Below, piece after piece: positions 51,963-59,649 of a stretch of 64,000 nt of DNA. A model generated the notes under the pieces. The model did no database searches and had not been told where the DNA came from. It saw only the letters and a program-made list of their open reading frames with translations. The stretch spans positions 8,317-72,316 of the forward strand of contig CAZVZH010000002.1 of NCBI GenBank assembly GCA_964630705.1, in the 5' to 3' direction. Positions within the stretch are counted from its first letter, which is position 1; each line of letters opens with the position of its first letter. The DNA is from M3007 sp964630705 (lineage in GTDB: Bacteria > Bacteroidota > Bacteroidia > Chitinophagales > Saprospiraceae). The position numbers and the translations under genes are program-made.

Positions 51963-52007
51963 AAGAATGCGTGTTGGTTGGTGATCAAATGTTCAGCAGG
52001 GGAGTGC

Positions 52008-52451
52008 TTATTTAGGTTTTGATTCTTCCGCCCGGATAATGGAGGCAATGGCGCTTTTCACCTGATCGGTGGCTTCCTTCACAAAGTCCTTGTCCAGCTT
52101 GCCTTTTTCTTTCCAACGATCGAGAAAGGGTTGCACCATTTTGTCGCGCAGTAGTCGGTACTGTTCCGTCACTTCTTTGTTTTTGGGCGTGGCAGCTGCC
52201 CGGTCGTAGGCGGCCGTGAGGCTGGCTACGATGGCTTTCACTTCCGGTTCGTTTTCGGAATAGGCTTTGGTGGCTTTGAGCATCAGCGCCGGGACGTTTT
52301 TTGCCAAATTTTTGGCATTTTCGATCGCCACAGTGTCGATACGGGCGCTGGTACAGCTGGCCACCAGGGCCAGCAGGGCCGCCAGCGCAAAGCTGGTCCA
52401 GGCCGTAGCAGGACGGAAGATCGAAGGGCTGATCGAGCGGATGGTTCTCAT
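52008..52451 (-). CDS. Predicted small lipoprotein
   Basis: The protein is 147 residues from ATG 52451 (MRTIRSISPSIFRP). The N terminus has a hydrophobic core ATAWTSFALAALLALVASC ending in a lipobox (LVASC), so Cys is the probable lipidated residue. The mature part is helical and charged (NLAKNVPALMLKATKAYSENEPEVKAIVASL, FLDRWKEKGKLDKDFVKEATDQVKSAI). A longer start at 52529 is rejected because a promoter (TTTG-N17-TACTTTTG) lies at 52530-52502. No family is recognised; the small helical gene follows. Confidence 0.75.
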   Translation of the reverse strand: MRTIRSISPSIFRPATAWTSFALAALLALVASCTSARIDTVAIENAKNLAKNVPALMLKATKAYSENEPEVKAIVASLTAAYDRAAATPKNKEVTEQYRLLRDKMVQPFLDRWKEKGKLDKDFVKEATDQVKSAIASIIRAEESKPK

Positions 52452-52501
52452 AAAAAATCGTTTTTGGTGAACGTGAAGGTATAACAGGCGAAATGAACGA
52501 T

Positions 52502-52530
52502 CAAAAGTAGGATAAATGATGCAGATCAAA
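52502..52530 (-). promoter_or_regulatory. Bacteroidota promoter for lipoprotein gene 52451
   Basis: On the minus strand TTTG (52530-52527), a 17-base spacer and TACTTTTG (52509-52502) are close to consensus. It overlaps the end of the nucleoside phosphorylase gene. Confidence 0.65.
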
Positions 52531-53404
52531 TACCGGCTGAAATTTTTTCCAGGGTGCGCTCGATCAGCCGCTGCACGGTTTGGCCGGGCGCCGCGCTGAA
52601 TTTGCCCAAGGGCCGGTTGGCAATAATGGCGCTGAGCGAAATGGCGCGGTGCCCCAGGAGCCGGGCCAGTCCGAACATGGCAGCCGTTTCCATTTCCAGA
52701 TTCAACACCCGGCGGCCTTCAAATTCAAAGGTATGCAGCCAATCGAGGTATTCGGGCAACCGCACCGGCGCCCGAAGTTGCCGGCCTTGCGGACCATAAA
52801 AGCCGGGGTTGGTGGCGGTCAGCCCTTGGTAAAATCCATCGCTGAAAACCTGCGCCAAACCGGCGTCGGCTTCGGCGTAATAGGGCGCCAACGGAAACGA
52901 CCAGCGCGGGCCAAAATGCGCCCGCAGGGCCTGCACCAGGGCGTGTTCCTGCTGTTCCGGCGCCTGATAAAATTGGAGCAGCCCGTCGAGGCCAATGCCG
53001 CCGGTTGAGGCCACAAAACTGTCGGCGGGCACCTCCGCCTGCAGGCCGCCGGCGGTGCCGATGCGGATGATGGTCAGGCTGGTCGTTTGGGCTTTGACTT
53101 GCCGCTGGTCCAGGTCGATGTTGAACAGCGCGTCGAGTTCATTAAAAACGATGTCGATGTTGTCGGGGCCGATACCTGTCGATAACACGCTCAGCCGGGT
53201 ATTGCCCAACCAGCCGGTGTGGGTGACAAATTCCCGTTTTTGCACCCGGTGCTCCACCCGGTCAAAATAGCGGCTCACCCGCTCCACGCGGTCTTGATCG
53301 CCCACGGTAATGATGATCGGAGCCACTTGTTCGGGCTGCAGGTTGAGGTGGTAAATGCTTCCGTCGGCGTTGCGGATCAGTTCGGATTCCTGAATCTTTT
53401 TCAT
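52526..53404 (-). CDS. Nucleoside phosphorylase (uridine phosphorylase-like)
   Basis: This 292-residue PNP/UDP family phosphorylase cleaves a nucleoside to base and ribose-1-phosphate. Motifs include IIITVGDQDRVERVSRYFD (phosphate-binding Arg region), VLSTGIGPDNIDIVFNELDAL, RIGTAGGLQAEVP and the C-terminal VLNLEMETAAMFGLARLLGHRA with the base/ribose Glu-Met-Glu motif. It resembles the uridine phosphorylase branch, but specificity cannot be fixed by eye. It is a single gene, divergent from the MFS exporter. Confidence 0.9.
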   Translation of the reverse strand: MKKIQESELIRNADGSIYHLNLQPEQVAPIIITVGDQDRVERVSRYFDRVEHRVQKREFVTHTGWLGNTRLSVLSTGIGPDNIDIVFNELDALFNIDLDQRQVKAQTTSLTIIRIGTAGGLQAEVPADSFVASTGGIGLDGLLQFYQAPEQQEHALVQALRAHFGPRWSFPLAPYYAEADAGLAQVFSDGFYQGLTATNPGFYGPQGRQLRAPVRLPEYLDWLHTFEFEGRRVLNLEMETAAMFGLARLLGHRAISLSAIIANRPLGKFSAAPGQTVQRLIERTLEKISAGI

Positions 53405-53476
53405 TTTTCAGCGATTTGTTTACTGCCGTGAAAATACAGGGCAATTCCCCGTTTCTTTGCAGCTGAACGGAAAAAG

Positions 53477-54754
53477 ATGCCTACGCTTTTGAAAAACAAT
53501 CCGACGCCCAAATCTTCCCCGCTAGCCCCCATTTTCCTAACCGTTTTTCTCGACATGCTGGGAGTTGGGATCATCATTCCGGTTTTGCCGGCCCTGTTTA
53601 TTTCACCCGACACCAGCATTTTGGCCGCCGATACTACCCTGACTGATCGCTCGCTGCTGTACGGTTACCTGATTGCCATTTACCCGCTGATGCAATTTTT
53701 TGGCGCGCCGGTATTGGGGGCCTTGTCTGACCGGTATGGCCGCCGGCCCATGCTCGTCGTATCTTTAGCCGGCACTTTGCTGGGCTACCTGCTGTTTGGC
53801 TGGGCTATTTTATTAAAAAACTTACCCCTGCTGTTTTTGAGCCGCGCACTGCCAGGATTTACCGGCGGCAATATCAGCATCGTGTATTCCGCTATTTCCG
53901 ACCTTACCGTGAAGATGCCGGAAAACCGGCCCAAGTACTTCGGTTTGATCGGTATGGCCTTCGGACTCGGGTTTATCCTCGGCCCCGCCCTGGGCGGCCT
54001 GCTCGCCGACAACACGGTGCTTTCCTGGTTCGATCACGCTACGCCTTTTTGGTTTACTGCCGGACTCACGCTGCTCAACATCCTGTTGTTGTGGCGCTTG
54101 TTTCCGGAAACGCTGCCTGAAAAGCGCGACACGCCGGTTCGTTTTACTACCGGTATCCGCAACATCCGCAAAGCGTTTTCGTCGCCTAACCTTCGGGGGA
54201 TTTTCCAGGTGTCGATGTTGCTTTCGCTGGGCTTCTCTTTTTTCGCCCAGTTTTTTGCCGTGTATTTGATGCAGCGCTTCGGGATGAAGGAAAAAGACAT
54301 TGGGCTGATTTTCGCCTGGGTGGGTATCTGGCTGGTGTTCACGCAGGGCGTGACGGTCCGGCAGTTGTCGAAGCGAGTACCCTCTCAAAAAATTCTGCGC
54401 TATTCCATCGTGTTGTTGAGCATTTCCGTACCCCTGGTGCTGTTGGTCGACAGCCCCTGGATGGTCCTGTGGGTCAATCCTTTGATCGCCACCTTCCAAG
54501 GCATCACCGCGCCGAACCTCACCACAGTGGTCAGCGCTCAGGCCAGCGCCCAGGAGCAAGGTGAAATTTTGGGCATCAACCAAAGCATGATTTCGGTAGG
54601 GCAGCTCGTGCCGCCCCTGATCGCCGGCTATTTGAACAGCCTGGATGGGGCTTATCCAATTCTGGCGGCTGGAATGACCATCTTTCTCGGCTGGATCGTG
54701 TACATTCGCCTGCGTTTAGACCAGGACAAAACCGCCGCAGCGCCCACATTATGA
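53477..54754 (+). CDS. MFS transporter (TetA-like, 12 helices)
   Basis: This 425-residue inner-membrane protein has about 12 helices. The MFS signature A motif is GALSDRYGRRPMLVVSLAGTLLGY-like (GALSDRYGRRP) between helices 2 and 3, and a helix-5 motif GFILGPALGGLL is as in drug/proton antiporters. It resembles tetracycline-resistance-type exporters, but no substrate can be assigned. The start ATG at 53477 is followed by the basic/proline N terminus MPTLLKNNPTPKSSPLAPIF. Its stop overlaps the DUF721 gene start (ATGA). Confidence 0.9.
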   Translation: MPTLLKNNPTPKSSPLAPIFLTVFLDMLGVGIIIPVLPALFISPDTSILAADTTLTDRSLLYGYLIAIYPLMQFFGAPVLGALSDRYGRRPMLVVSLAGTLLGYLLFGWAILLKNLPLLFLSRALPGFTGGNISIVYSAISDLTVKMPENRPKYFGLIGMAFGLGFILGPALGGLLADNTVLSWFDHATPFWFTAGLTLLNILLLWRLFPETLPEKRDTPVRFTTGIRNIRKAFSSPNLRGIFQVSMLLSLGFSFFAQFFAVYLMQRFGMKEKDIGLIFAWVGIWLVFTQGVTVRQLSKRVPSQKILRYSIVLLSISVPLVLLVDSPWMVLWVNPLIATFQGITAPNLTTVVSAQASAQEQGEILGINQSMISVGQLVPPLIAGYLNSLDGAYPILAAGMTIFLGWIVYIRLRLDQDKTAAAPTL

Positions 54755-55041
54755 AAAAGAAAAACGACTTTTCGTTGCAGGAAGCCATGCAGGATATGAT
54801 CCGGCAATACCGTTTGCAGCCCCAGTTGAACGAAACGCGGGTTAAAATGCTGTGGGAAAAACTGATGGGAAAAACCATTGCAACCTACACCTCGAACATC
54901 CGGTTGCAGAAAAACGTCTTGCACCTCACCATCCTCTCCGCCCCGCTCAAGCACGAGCTGTCTTTCGGCAAGGAAAAAATTATGGCCTTGCTCAACGAAG
55001 AAATCGGCGAAGACCTGATTAAAGAAGTGGTGATCCGCTAG
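54751..55041 (+). CDS. DUF721/DciA-family protein
   Basis: This 96-residue protein has the DciA/DUF721 pattern: a helical start (LQEAMQDMIRQYRLQPQLNETRVKMLWEKLMGKTIATYT) followed by strands RLQKNVLHLTILSAPLKHELSF and the ending LLNEEIGEDLIKEVVIR. DciA is the ancestral helicase operator that loads DnaB in many bacteria lacking DnaC; in Bacteroidota this family is the likely equivalent. It overlaps the MFS gene by 4 bp (ATGA), a fixed but functionally unexplained linkage. It ends 3 bp from the convergent HHH gene. Confidence 0.88.
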   Translation: MKKKNDFSLQEAMQDMIRQYRLQPQLNETRVKMLWEKLMGKTIATYTSNIRLQKNVLHLTILSAPLKHELSFGKEKIMALLNEEIGEDLIKEVVIR

Positions 55042-55044
55042 CGC

Positions 55045-56025
55045 TTATTTGTCGGGGCGTTTGCCCTGATGCAAAAACTCCTGATACGCTTTGAGCTCTG
55101 CCCATTCGCCATTGGCAGCCAGCAATGCTTGCGACGGCCAGGTGCCAGGGTCGTGTACGACGAAACGGGGGCCCGCATCAGCCAAAATGTTTTTGATTTG
55201 TTGAACGCCGGTGGCCGCCAGTTGGCCGTAAGTCGTGATGCCCGCTTGAAACAGCACCTCTTCGATTTTCGGCCCGATGCCTTCTACAATTTTCAGGTCG
55301 TCGTGCGGGCCCTTGGTTACCGCGGCGATCACGGACGGCTCCTGCTCCGCAGGCTTGGCCGGCGTTTTTTGGGCAACCGGCTCCTCCGCTTCCGCAATAC
55401 CTTCTTCCAAATGCTCCTCCGCCACCGGGGCGATAAAAATTGGCGACGGGATGGCGGCTGCTCCGGCGTCTGCATTTTCCTTTAAGGCTGCCAGCTGGGG
55501 CTCCGCATCCAGTGCCGGCGTTTGGGAAAGGTTTTCCGGATCGGCAATGCTGGCTTCCAGGTCGGGAAGGTCGCCGTCGAGCGGCCGGCTGGGCAGCGGA
55601 GCGGGGATTTCCAGGCTGTGCGCGCCGGCCTCGGGTTCGTGCGCCATGCCGAATTCGGATTCCAGTTGCCGGTTGCGGGCCTGCACTTTTTCAAGGTCGC
55701 TTTGCAGGACGGTCAGTTGGTTGCGCAGGTTTTCGCTGTCCCAGTTCAGGCTTTGTACCTGGCTTTCCAGGCTGGCGTAGCCCGATTCCGCTTCGGCCAG
55801 TTTATTTTTCAAACTTTCTTGTTCGGTGCGCAAGGTGGTCGCCGTGGCGTCGAGGCTGACGTTTTCGATGCGCAGGCGTTCGGCTTCCTGGCGGAAGCGA
55901 CTCCACAGTACCCATCCCAGCCAAAGCCCGAGCAGGAACATGACGCCGAGCATGAACAGAATTTCAAACGTGTGGGTGGTAAAGGTGCCCGTTCCGGGGC
56001 CTTGAAAGACATTTTGTTCGAACAT
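55045..56025 (-). CDS. Membrane-anchored coiled-coil protein with helix-hairpin-helix tail
   Basis: This 326-residue protein has one membrane helix (about 22-42, FEILFMLGVMFLLGLWLGWVLW). A coiled coil (about 50-130, with heptad LRTEQESLKNKLAEAESGYASLESQVQ) follows, then an acidic Ala/Pro/Glu linker. A C-terminal HHH-type domain (DLKIVEGIGPKIEEVLFQAGITTYGQLAATG) resembles the DNA/protein-binding modules of the 50S L17/H3TH-like group. Such membrane-tethered HHH proteins are common in Bacteroidota, often beside an OmpA-like gene, as here. The function is unknown; envelope organisation or nucleoid tethering is a guess. It ends next to dciA, convergent. Confidence 0.8.
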   Translation of the reverse strand: MFEQNVFQGPGTGTFTTHTFEILFMLGVMFLLGLWLGWVLWSRFRQEAERLRIENVSLDATATTLRTEQESLKNKLAEAESGYASLESQVQSLNWDSENLRNQLTVLQSDLEKVQARNRQLESEFGMAHEPEAGAHSLEIPAPLPSRPLDGDLPDLEASIADPENLSQTPALDAEPQLAALKENADAGAAAIPSPIFIAPVAEEHLEEGIAEAEEPVAQKTPAKPAEQEPSVIAAVTKGPHDDLKIVEGIGPKIEEVLFQAGITTYGQLAATGVQQIKNILADAGPRFVVHDPGTWPSQALLAANGEWAELKAYQEFLHQGKRPDK

Positions 56026-56063
56026 AGCGGAGTTGGAATTAGCGAATTATGGCGTGCAGCGGT

Positions 56064-56684
56064 TTATTTAACCCGGATTTCGACCCGGCGATTTTGGTAG
56101 CGTCCTTTGGGGTGATCGTTAGAGGCAATGGGCTTGCGCTCGCCGTACGATTTACAAACGATCTGTTTTTTTGCCACCCCTTTTTTTATCAGCAAATCGC
56201 GGATGTTTTTGGCCCGGCGCAGGGCGAAGGCCTCATTGGTTTTGCTGTCGCCCACATTGTCGGTATGGCCCGTGAGCGTGACGGTTCCGCCGCCGTCGAT
56301 CAGCTGGCGCGCCAGCCGGCTCAGGTACGCGTCGATGGCGGCATCCTCTTCTTTTCTGGTGGAATTGTACGGGAAATGGATCAGCGCATGGTCGGCCAGT
56401 TCTTCTACCTGTACGCGGTTGATATCCGGCTCGGCAGCTGGAGCGGTACTGGTTGGCGGAGTCACGCTGGAACTGGCGCTGTCAGACTCCAAAGGCGTAA
56501 ACGCCGGCTGGCTGTTGTTGGGGCCTTGATCGCCTTCCAGCGATTCAGCTTCGAAGGGGATGGCTTGCTGCGCCAGGGCCGGCGCCGTAGCGCCGCACAC
56601 TTGTTTGATGCCGCAAACATACCGGTAGCAACACAGGGCACTCCACAATACAACAACCGCCAGTACCAGTGTTTTAGAACTCAT
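56064..56684 (-). CDS. OmpA-family peptidoglycan-associating protein
   Basis: This 206-residue protein has a hydrophobic N terminus (MSSKTLVLAVVVLWSALCCYRYVCG), a low-complexity Ser/Pro/Thr linker (about 55-90) and an OmpA-like domain. The domain shows TLTGHTDNVGDSKTNEAFALRRAKNIRDLLIKKGV and CKSYGERKPIASN-KGRYQNRRVEIRVK, the peptidoglycan-contacting residues of the OmpA_C fold. It begins 38 bp upstream of the HHH protein gene on the same strand. A promoter-like TTTG-N16-TAGTTTTG lies at 56782-56755. Confidence 0.92.
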   Translation of the reverse strand: MSSKTLVLAVVVLWSALCCYRYVCGIKQVCGATAPALAQQAIPFEAESLEGDQGPNNSQPAFTPLESDSASSSVTPPTSTAPAAEPDINRVQVEELADHALIHFPYNSTRKEEDAAIDAYLSRLARQLIDGGGTVTLTGHTDNVGDSKTNEAFALRRAKNIRDLLIKKGVAKKQIVCKSYGERKPIASNDHPKGRYQNRRVEIRVK

Positions 56685-56754
56685 GATGATCGGTTTTCCG
56701 CTAAAAAAAAAGTTTGTAAATCGGGTGTTAGTTGCGGCTTTTTGAATGGTTTGA

Positions 56755-56782
56755 CAAAACTACGGTAATTTTACCGGGCAAA
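56755..56782 (-). promoter_or_regulatory. Candidate promoter for OmpA-like/HHH operon
   Basis: On the minus strand TTTG (56782-56779), a 16-base spacer and TAGTTTTG (56762-56755) roughly fit the Bacteroidota pattern. The leader would be about 65 nt. Confidence 0.45.
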
Positions 56783-56913
56783 AAAATATACGCGGGCTAC
56801 TTGCCATTGCCGGTCGCCAGCCATTTAATCCCAGGCGTTGCCAGCCAGAATAAATTTACTTTAAACCGCAACCTTCGGTCCCAATCCGGGTTCCTGTTCG
56901 GAAGATTCCCGTT

Positions 56914-58698
56914 ATGAACACATCAGAAACCAAAGCCAGGCTTTCCCGCGAAAGCCTGCGCGAGGCGCTCAAGATTTTTGAATATGTGCGCCCTTACCAG
57001 GCCCAGTTTATCTGGGGACTCGTTCTGCTTTTTTTATCGAGCGGCATTTTCATGCTCTTCCCTTATCTGATCGGCAAAATGCTCGATGTGGCGCAGGGCG
57101 TTACGCTCGATTTTGATTTAAAAAAAATGGGTTTGCTGCTCATCGGCATCCTGGCGGTACAAGGCGTGATCTCCTATTTGCGGGTCATGATGTTTGCCGT
57201 CGTCAGCGAAAAAGGCACCGCCGATGTGCGCAAGGCTTTGTACCAAAAACTGATCTCCCTGCCCATCGTTTTTTTTGAAAAAAGCAGGGTAGGGGAGTTG
57301 GTTAGCCGGCTGACCAACGATGTGGAAAAACTCTACAACACCTTTTATTTTATCCTGGCGGAGTTTATTCGCCAGGTCATCATCCTCGTCGGCGGCATCG
57401 TCATGCTCACCTGGATGACGCCCAAACTGGCGGGCGTCATGCTCATCACCTTTCCGGTGATCGTCGTCGGCGCCTTGTTTTTCGGGCGCTGGGTGCGCAA
57501 ACTATCCAAGCGGCGCCAGGAAATACTCGGCGAAACCAACACGGTGCTGGATGAAACGCTCCAGTCGATCCATGCCGTAAAGGCCTTTACCAACGAAGCT
57601 TTTGAACAACTGCGTTACCGCCGCTCAAACGACGAAGTGGTCGACGTATCGATGCGCTATGCGCGCGGCAGGGCCGTTTTTGCTGTGTTTATCATCACCA
57701 TGCTCTTCGGCGCACTCTTTTTTGTCATCGGCTTCGGGATGTACATGGTGCAATCCAAACAAATTACCGCGGGCGAGCTCATCACCTTCGTCACCTACAC
57801 GGCGGTGATCGGAGCAGCCATTGCCGGACTCGGCAATTTTTACACCGAACTGGTCGGCACAGTAGGCGCCACCGAGCGCATCCGGGAAATCCTGCGCAGC
57901 GCGTCTGAAGTGGAGGAGCGCCCTCAGTCCAACCAACCGGCTGGGCGACTCACCGGTGATGTCGTCTTCGACGACGTACATTTTTCCTACCCAACCCGGC
58001 CCGACATGCCGGTGCTGCGGGGCGTCAGCCTGACCATTCCTTCCGGCAAAAAAGTGGCGCTGGTCGGTCAAAGCGGCGCGGGAAAGTCGACTATCATGCA
58101 ACTGCTGTTGCAGTTTCACCGCCTCGACAGCGGCACAATCAGCATCGACGGTACGGATATTAACGCTTATGACCTGGCGTCGTACCGGCACAATTTTGCC
58201 ATCGTACCACAAGAGGTGATCCTGTTCGGCGGCACTATCCGGGAAAATATTTTGTACGGAAAACCCGAGGCCACGGAGGCCGAACTGGAAGCCGCTGCCC
58301 GCAAAGCGAACGCCTGGGAATTTATCCAGCGCTTTCCGGAGGGCATGAACACGGTGGTCGGCGAGCGCGGCATCAAACTGTCGGGCGGACAGCGCCAACG
58401 CATCGCCATCGCCCGGGCTATCCTGCGCGACCCGGCTATTTTGCTGCTCGACGAAGCCACCTCCTCGCTCGATGCCGAAAGTGAAAAAGTGGTGCAAGAC
58501 GCGCTCAACAACCTGATGGAAGGCCGCACCAGCATCATCATCGCGCACCGCCTGGCTACCGTGCGGGAAGTCGATTGTATTTATGTGCTGGAAAGCGGCG
58601 GGATTGTCGAGCAAGGCACCCACGAGCAGCTTTCCGCCGTGGAATCCGGCGTGTACAGCAGCCTGGCCAAGTTACAGTTCGACCTGAATCCCAACTAA
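56914..58698 (+). CDS. MsbA-like ABC exporter (fused permease-ATPase)
   Basis: This 594-residue half-transporter has six membrane helices in the first 330 residues. The ABC domain follows with Walker A GQSGAGKST, Q-loop VPQEVILFGG, signature LSGGQRQRIAIARA, Walker B ILLLDEATSSLD and the H-loop IIIAHRL. It resembles the MsbA/LmrA group. Lipid A or drug export are common jobs, but no substrate can be inferred. Its 210-bp downstream spacer contains a weak AAAAACTG/CAGTTTTT hairpin. Confidence 0.95.
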   Translation: MNTSETKARLSRESLREALKIFEYVRPYQAQFIWGLVLLFLSSGIFMLFPYLIGKMLDVAQGVTLDFDLKKMGLLLIGILAVQGVISYLRVMMFAVVSEKGTADVRKALYQKLISLPIVFFEKSRVGELVSRLTNDVEKLYNTFYFILAEFIRQVIILVGGIVMLTWMTPKLAGVMLITFPVIVVGALFFGRWVRKLSKRRQEILGETNTVLDETLQSIHAVKAFTNEAFEQLRYRRSNDEVVDVSMRYARGRAVFAVFIITMLFGALFFVIGFGMYMVQSKQITAGELITFVTYTAVIGAAIAGLGNFYTELVGTVGATERIREILRSASEVEERPQSNQPAGRLTGDVVFDDVHFSYPTRPDMPVLRGVSLTIPSGKKVALVGQSGAGKSTIMQLLLQFHRLDSGTISIDGTDINAYDLASYRHNFAIVPQEVILFGGTIRENILYGKPEATEAELEAAARKANAWEFIQRFPEGMNTVVGERGIKLSGGQRQRIAIARAILRDPAILLLDEATSSLDAESEKVVQDALNNLMEGRTSIIIAHRLATVREVDCIYVLESGGIVEQGTHEQLSAVESGVYSSLAKLQFDLNPN

Positions 58699-58908
58699 TC
58701 TGGCCTGCTGTTCGCATAAAAACTGGAGCAGTTTTTGACCAGAGATTTCCCCTCGCGCTACCGGACATTTTTCGAAAGGGCGGCGGTGGTATTGCCAAAC
58801 CCCGTGCTTTGCGACGCTGCCGAACGGGGTTCGGCAGTACGCATCGGAAAACAATCGGCCGTTACAGCCGTTTGAACGAAACCAAATTTTACTGGCTAAA
58901 TAAAACCT

Positions 58909-59577
58909 ATGTCCTATTTCAAATCATTCGCCCGCTACTGGGCGCTCCCCATCTTGCTTTTTACCCTTTTCGCCGGAACAGGCGCCGCTCAAACGAACGC
59001 CGACGGCTGGGAGCTGAAAAATGAAAAGAACGGCGTGAAAGTTTATTACCGGAAAACGCCCGGCGTGTATGAATTGAAACTGACCACCTCGATCAAAGTC
59101 CCGCTCTCCGGCATCGTCTCCCTGTTCGACGAAGTTGCCAAATACCCGGAGTGGGGCTACAAAGTCGCCGAGGCCCGGCTGCTCAAGCGGGTATCGCCGA
59201 CCGAAATGTACTACTACTCCCGCATCGATTTCCCCTGGCCCATGAGCGACCGCGATGTCGTGCTGCATACTACCCTGGAACAAAATCCGCACAACCACAC
59301 CGTTACGTCTACCAGCGTTGCCGTTTCGGGCTGGGCGCCGGAGGTCAAAGATGTTGTCCGGCTCAAACGCGCCACCACGCGCTGGACACTTATTCCAGGC
59401 GCCGGCGGCTGGCTGTATGTCGAGTACTTCCTCTCCTCCGACCCCGGCGGCAGCATTCCCGACTGGGCCATCAACATGGCCCTCGACATGGGGCCCCGGG
59501 AAACCATCAAGCGCATGAAAATGATCCTGAAGGAGCCCGCTTACCAAAATACCAAGCTGGCCCACATCCGGGAATAA
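58909..59577 (+). CDS. Secreted START-domain protein
   Basis: This 222-residue protein has a signal peptide (MSYFKSFARYWALPILLFTLFAGTGAAQ). The rest is a START/SRPBCC-like lipid-binding fold: GWELKNEKNGVKVYYRKTPG, SGIVSLFDEVAKYPEW, MYYYSRIDFPWPMSDRDVVLH and GGWLYVEYFLSSDPGGSIPDW. Such proteins bind a hydrophobic ligand in the periplasm. It is followed by a terminator hairpin and then UbiD. Confidence 0.9.
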   Translation: MSYFKSFARYWALPILLFTLFAGTGAAQTNADGWELKNEKNGVKVYYRKTPGVYELKLTTSIKVPLSGIVSLFDEVAKYPEWGYKVAEARLLKRVSPTEMYYYSRIDFPWPMSDRDVVLHTTLEQNPHNHTVTSTSVAVSGWAPEVKDVVRLKRATTRWTLIPGAGGWLYVEYFLSSDPGGSIPDWAINMALDMGPRETIKRMKMILKEPAYQNTKLAHIRE

Positions 59578-59609
59578 TAATTCCTTGCCCCAGCGGTGAA
59601 ACTTTGCTG

Positions 59610-59646
59610 AAAAAGCGCTGTTTTTGTGACAAACAGCGCTTTTTCT
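59610..59646 (+). terminator. Hairpin with T-run directly before the ubiD start
   Basis: AAAAAGCGCTGTTT pairs with AAACAGCGCTTTTT over 14 bp around a 7-base loop, with the T-run reaching 59646. The ubiD ATG is at 59650, only four bases after it. It can end the START gene transcript and also hide the ubiD ribosome-binding region. Confidence 0.8.
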
Positions 59647-59649
59647 TTT

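Noticed and set aside
58718..58736. AAAAACTG/CAGTTTTT hairpin after the ABC exporter as a strong terminator
   Set aside because: The stem is only 8 bp with weak A-T pairs and the T stretch is inside the stem; it may help end transcription but was not listed as a feature.
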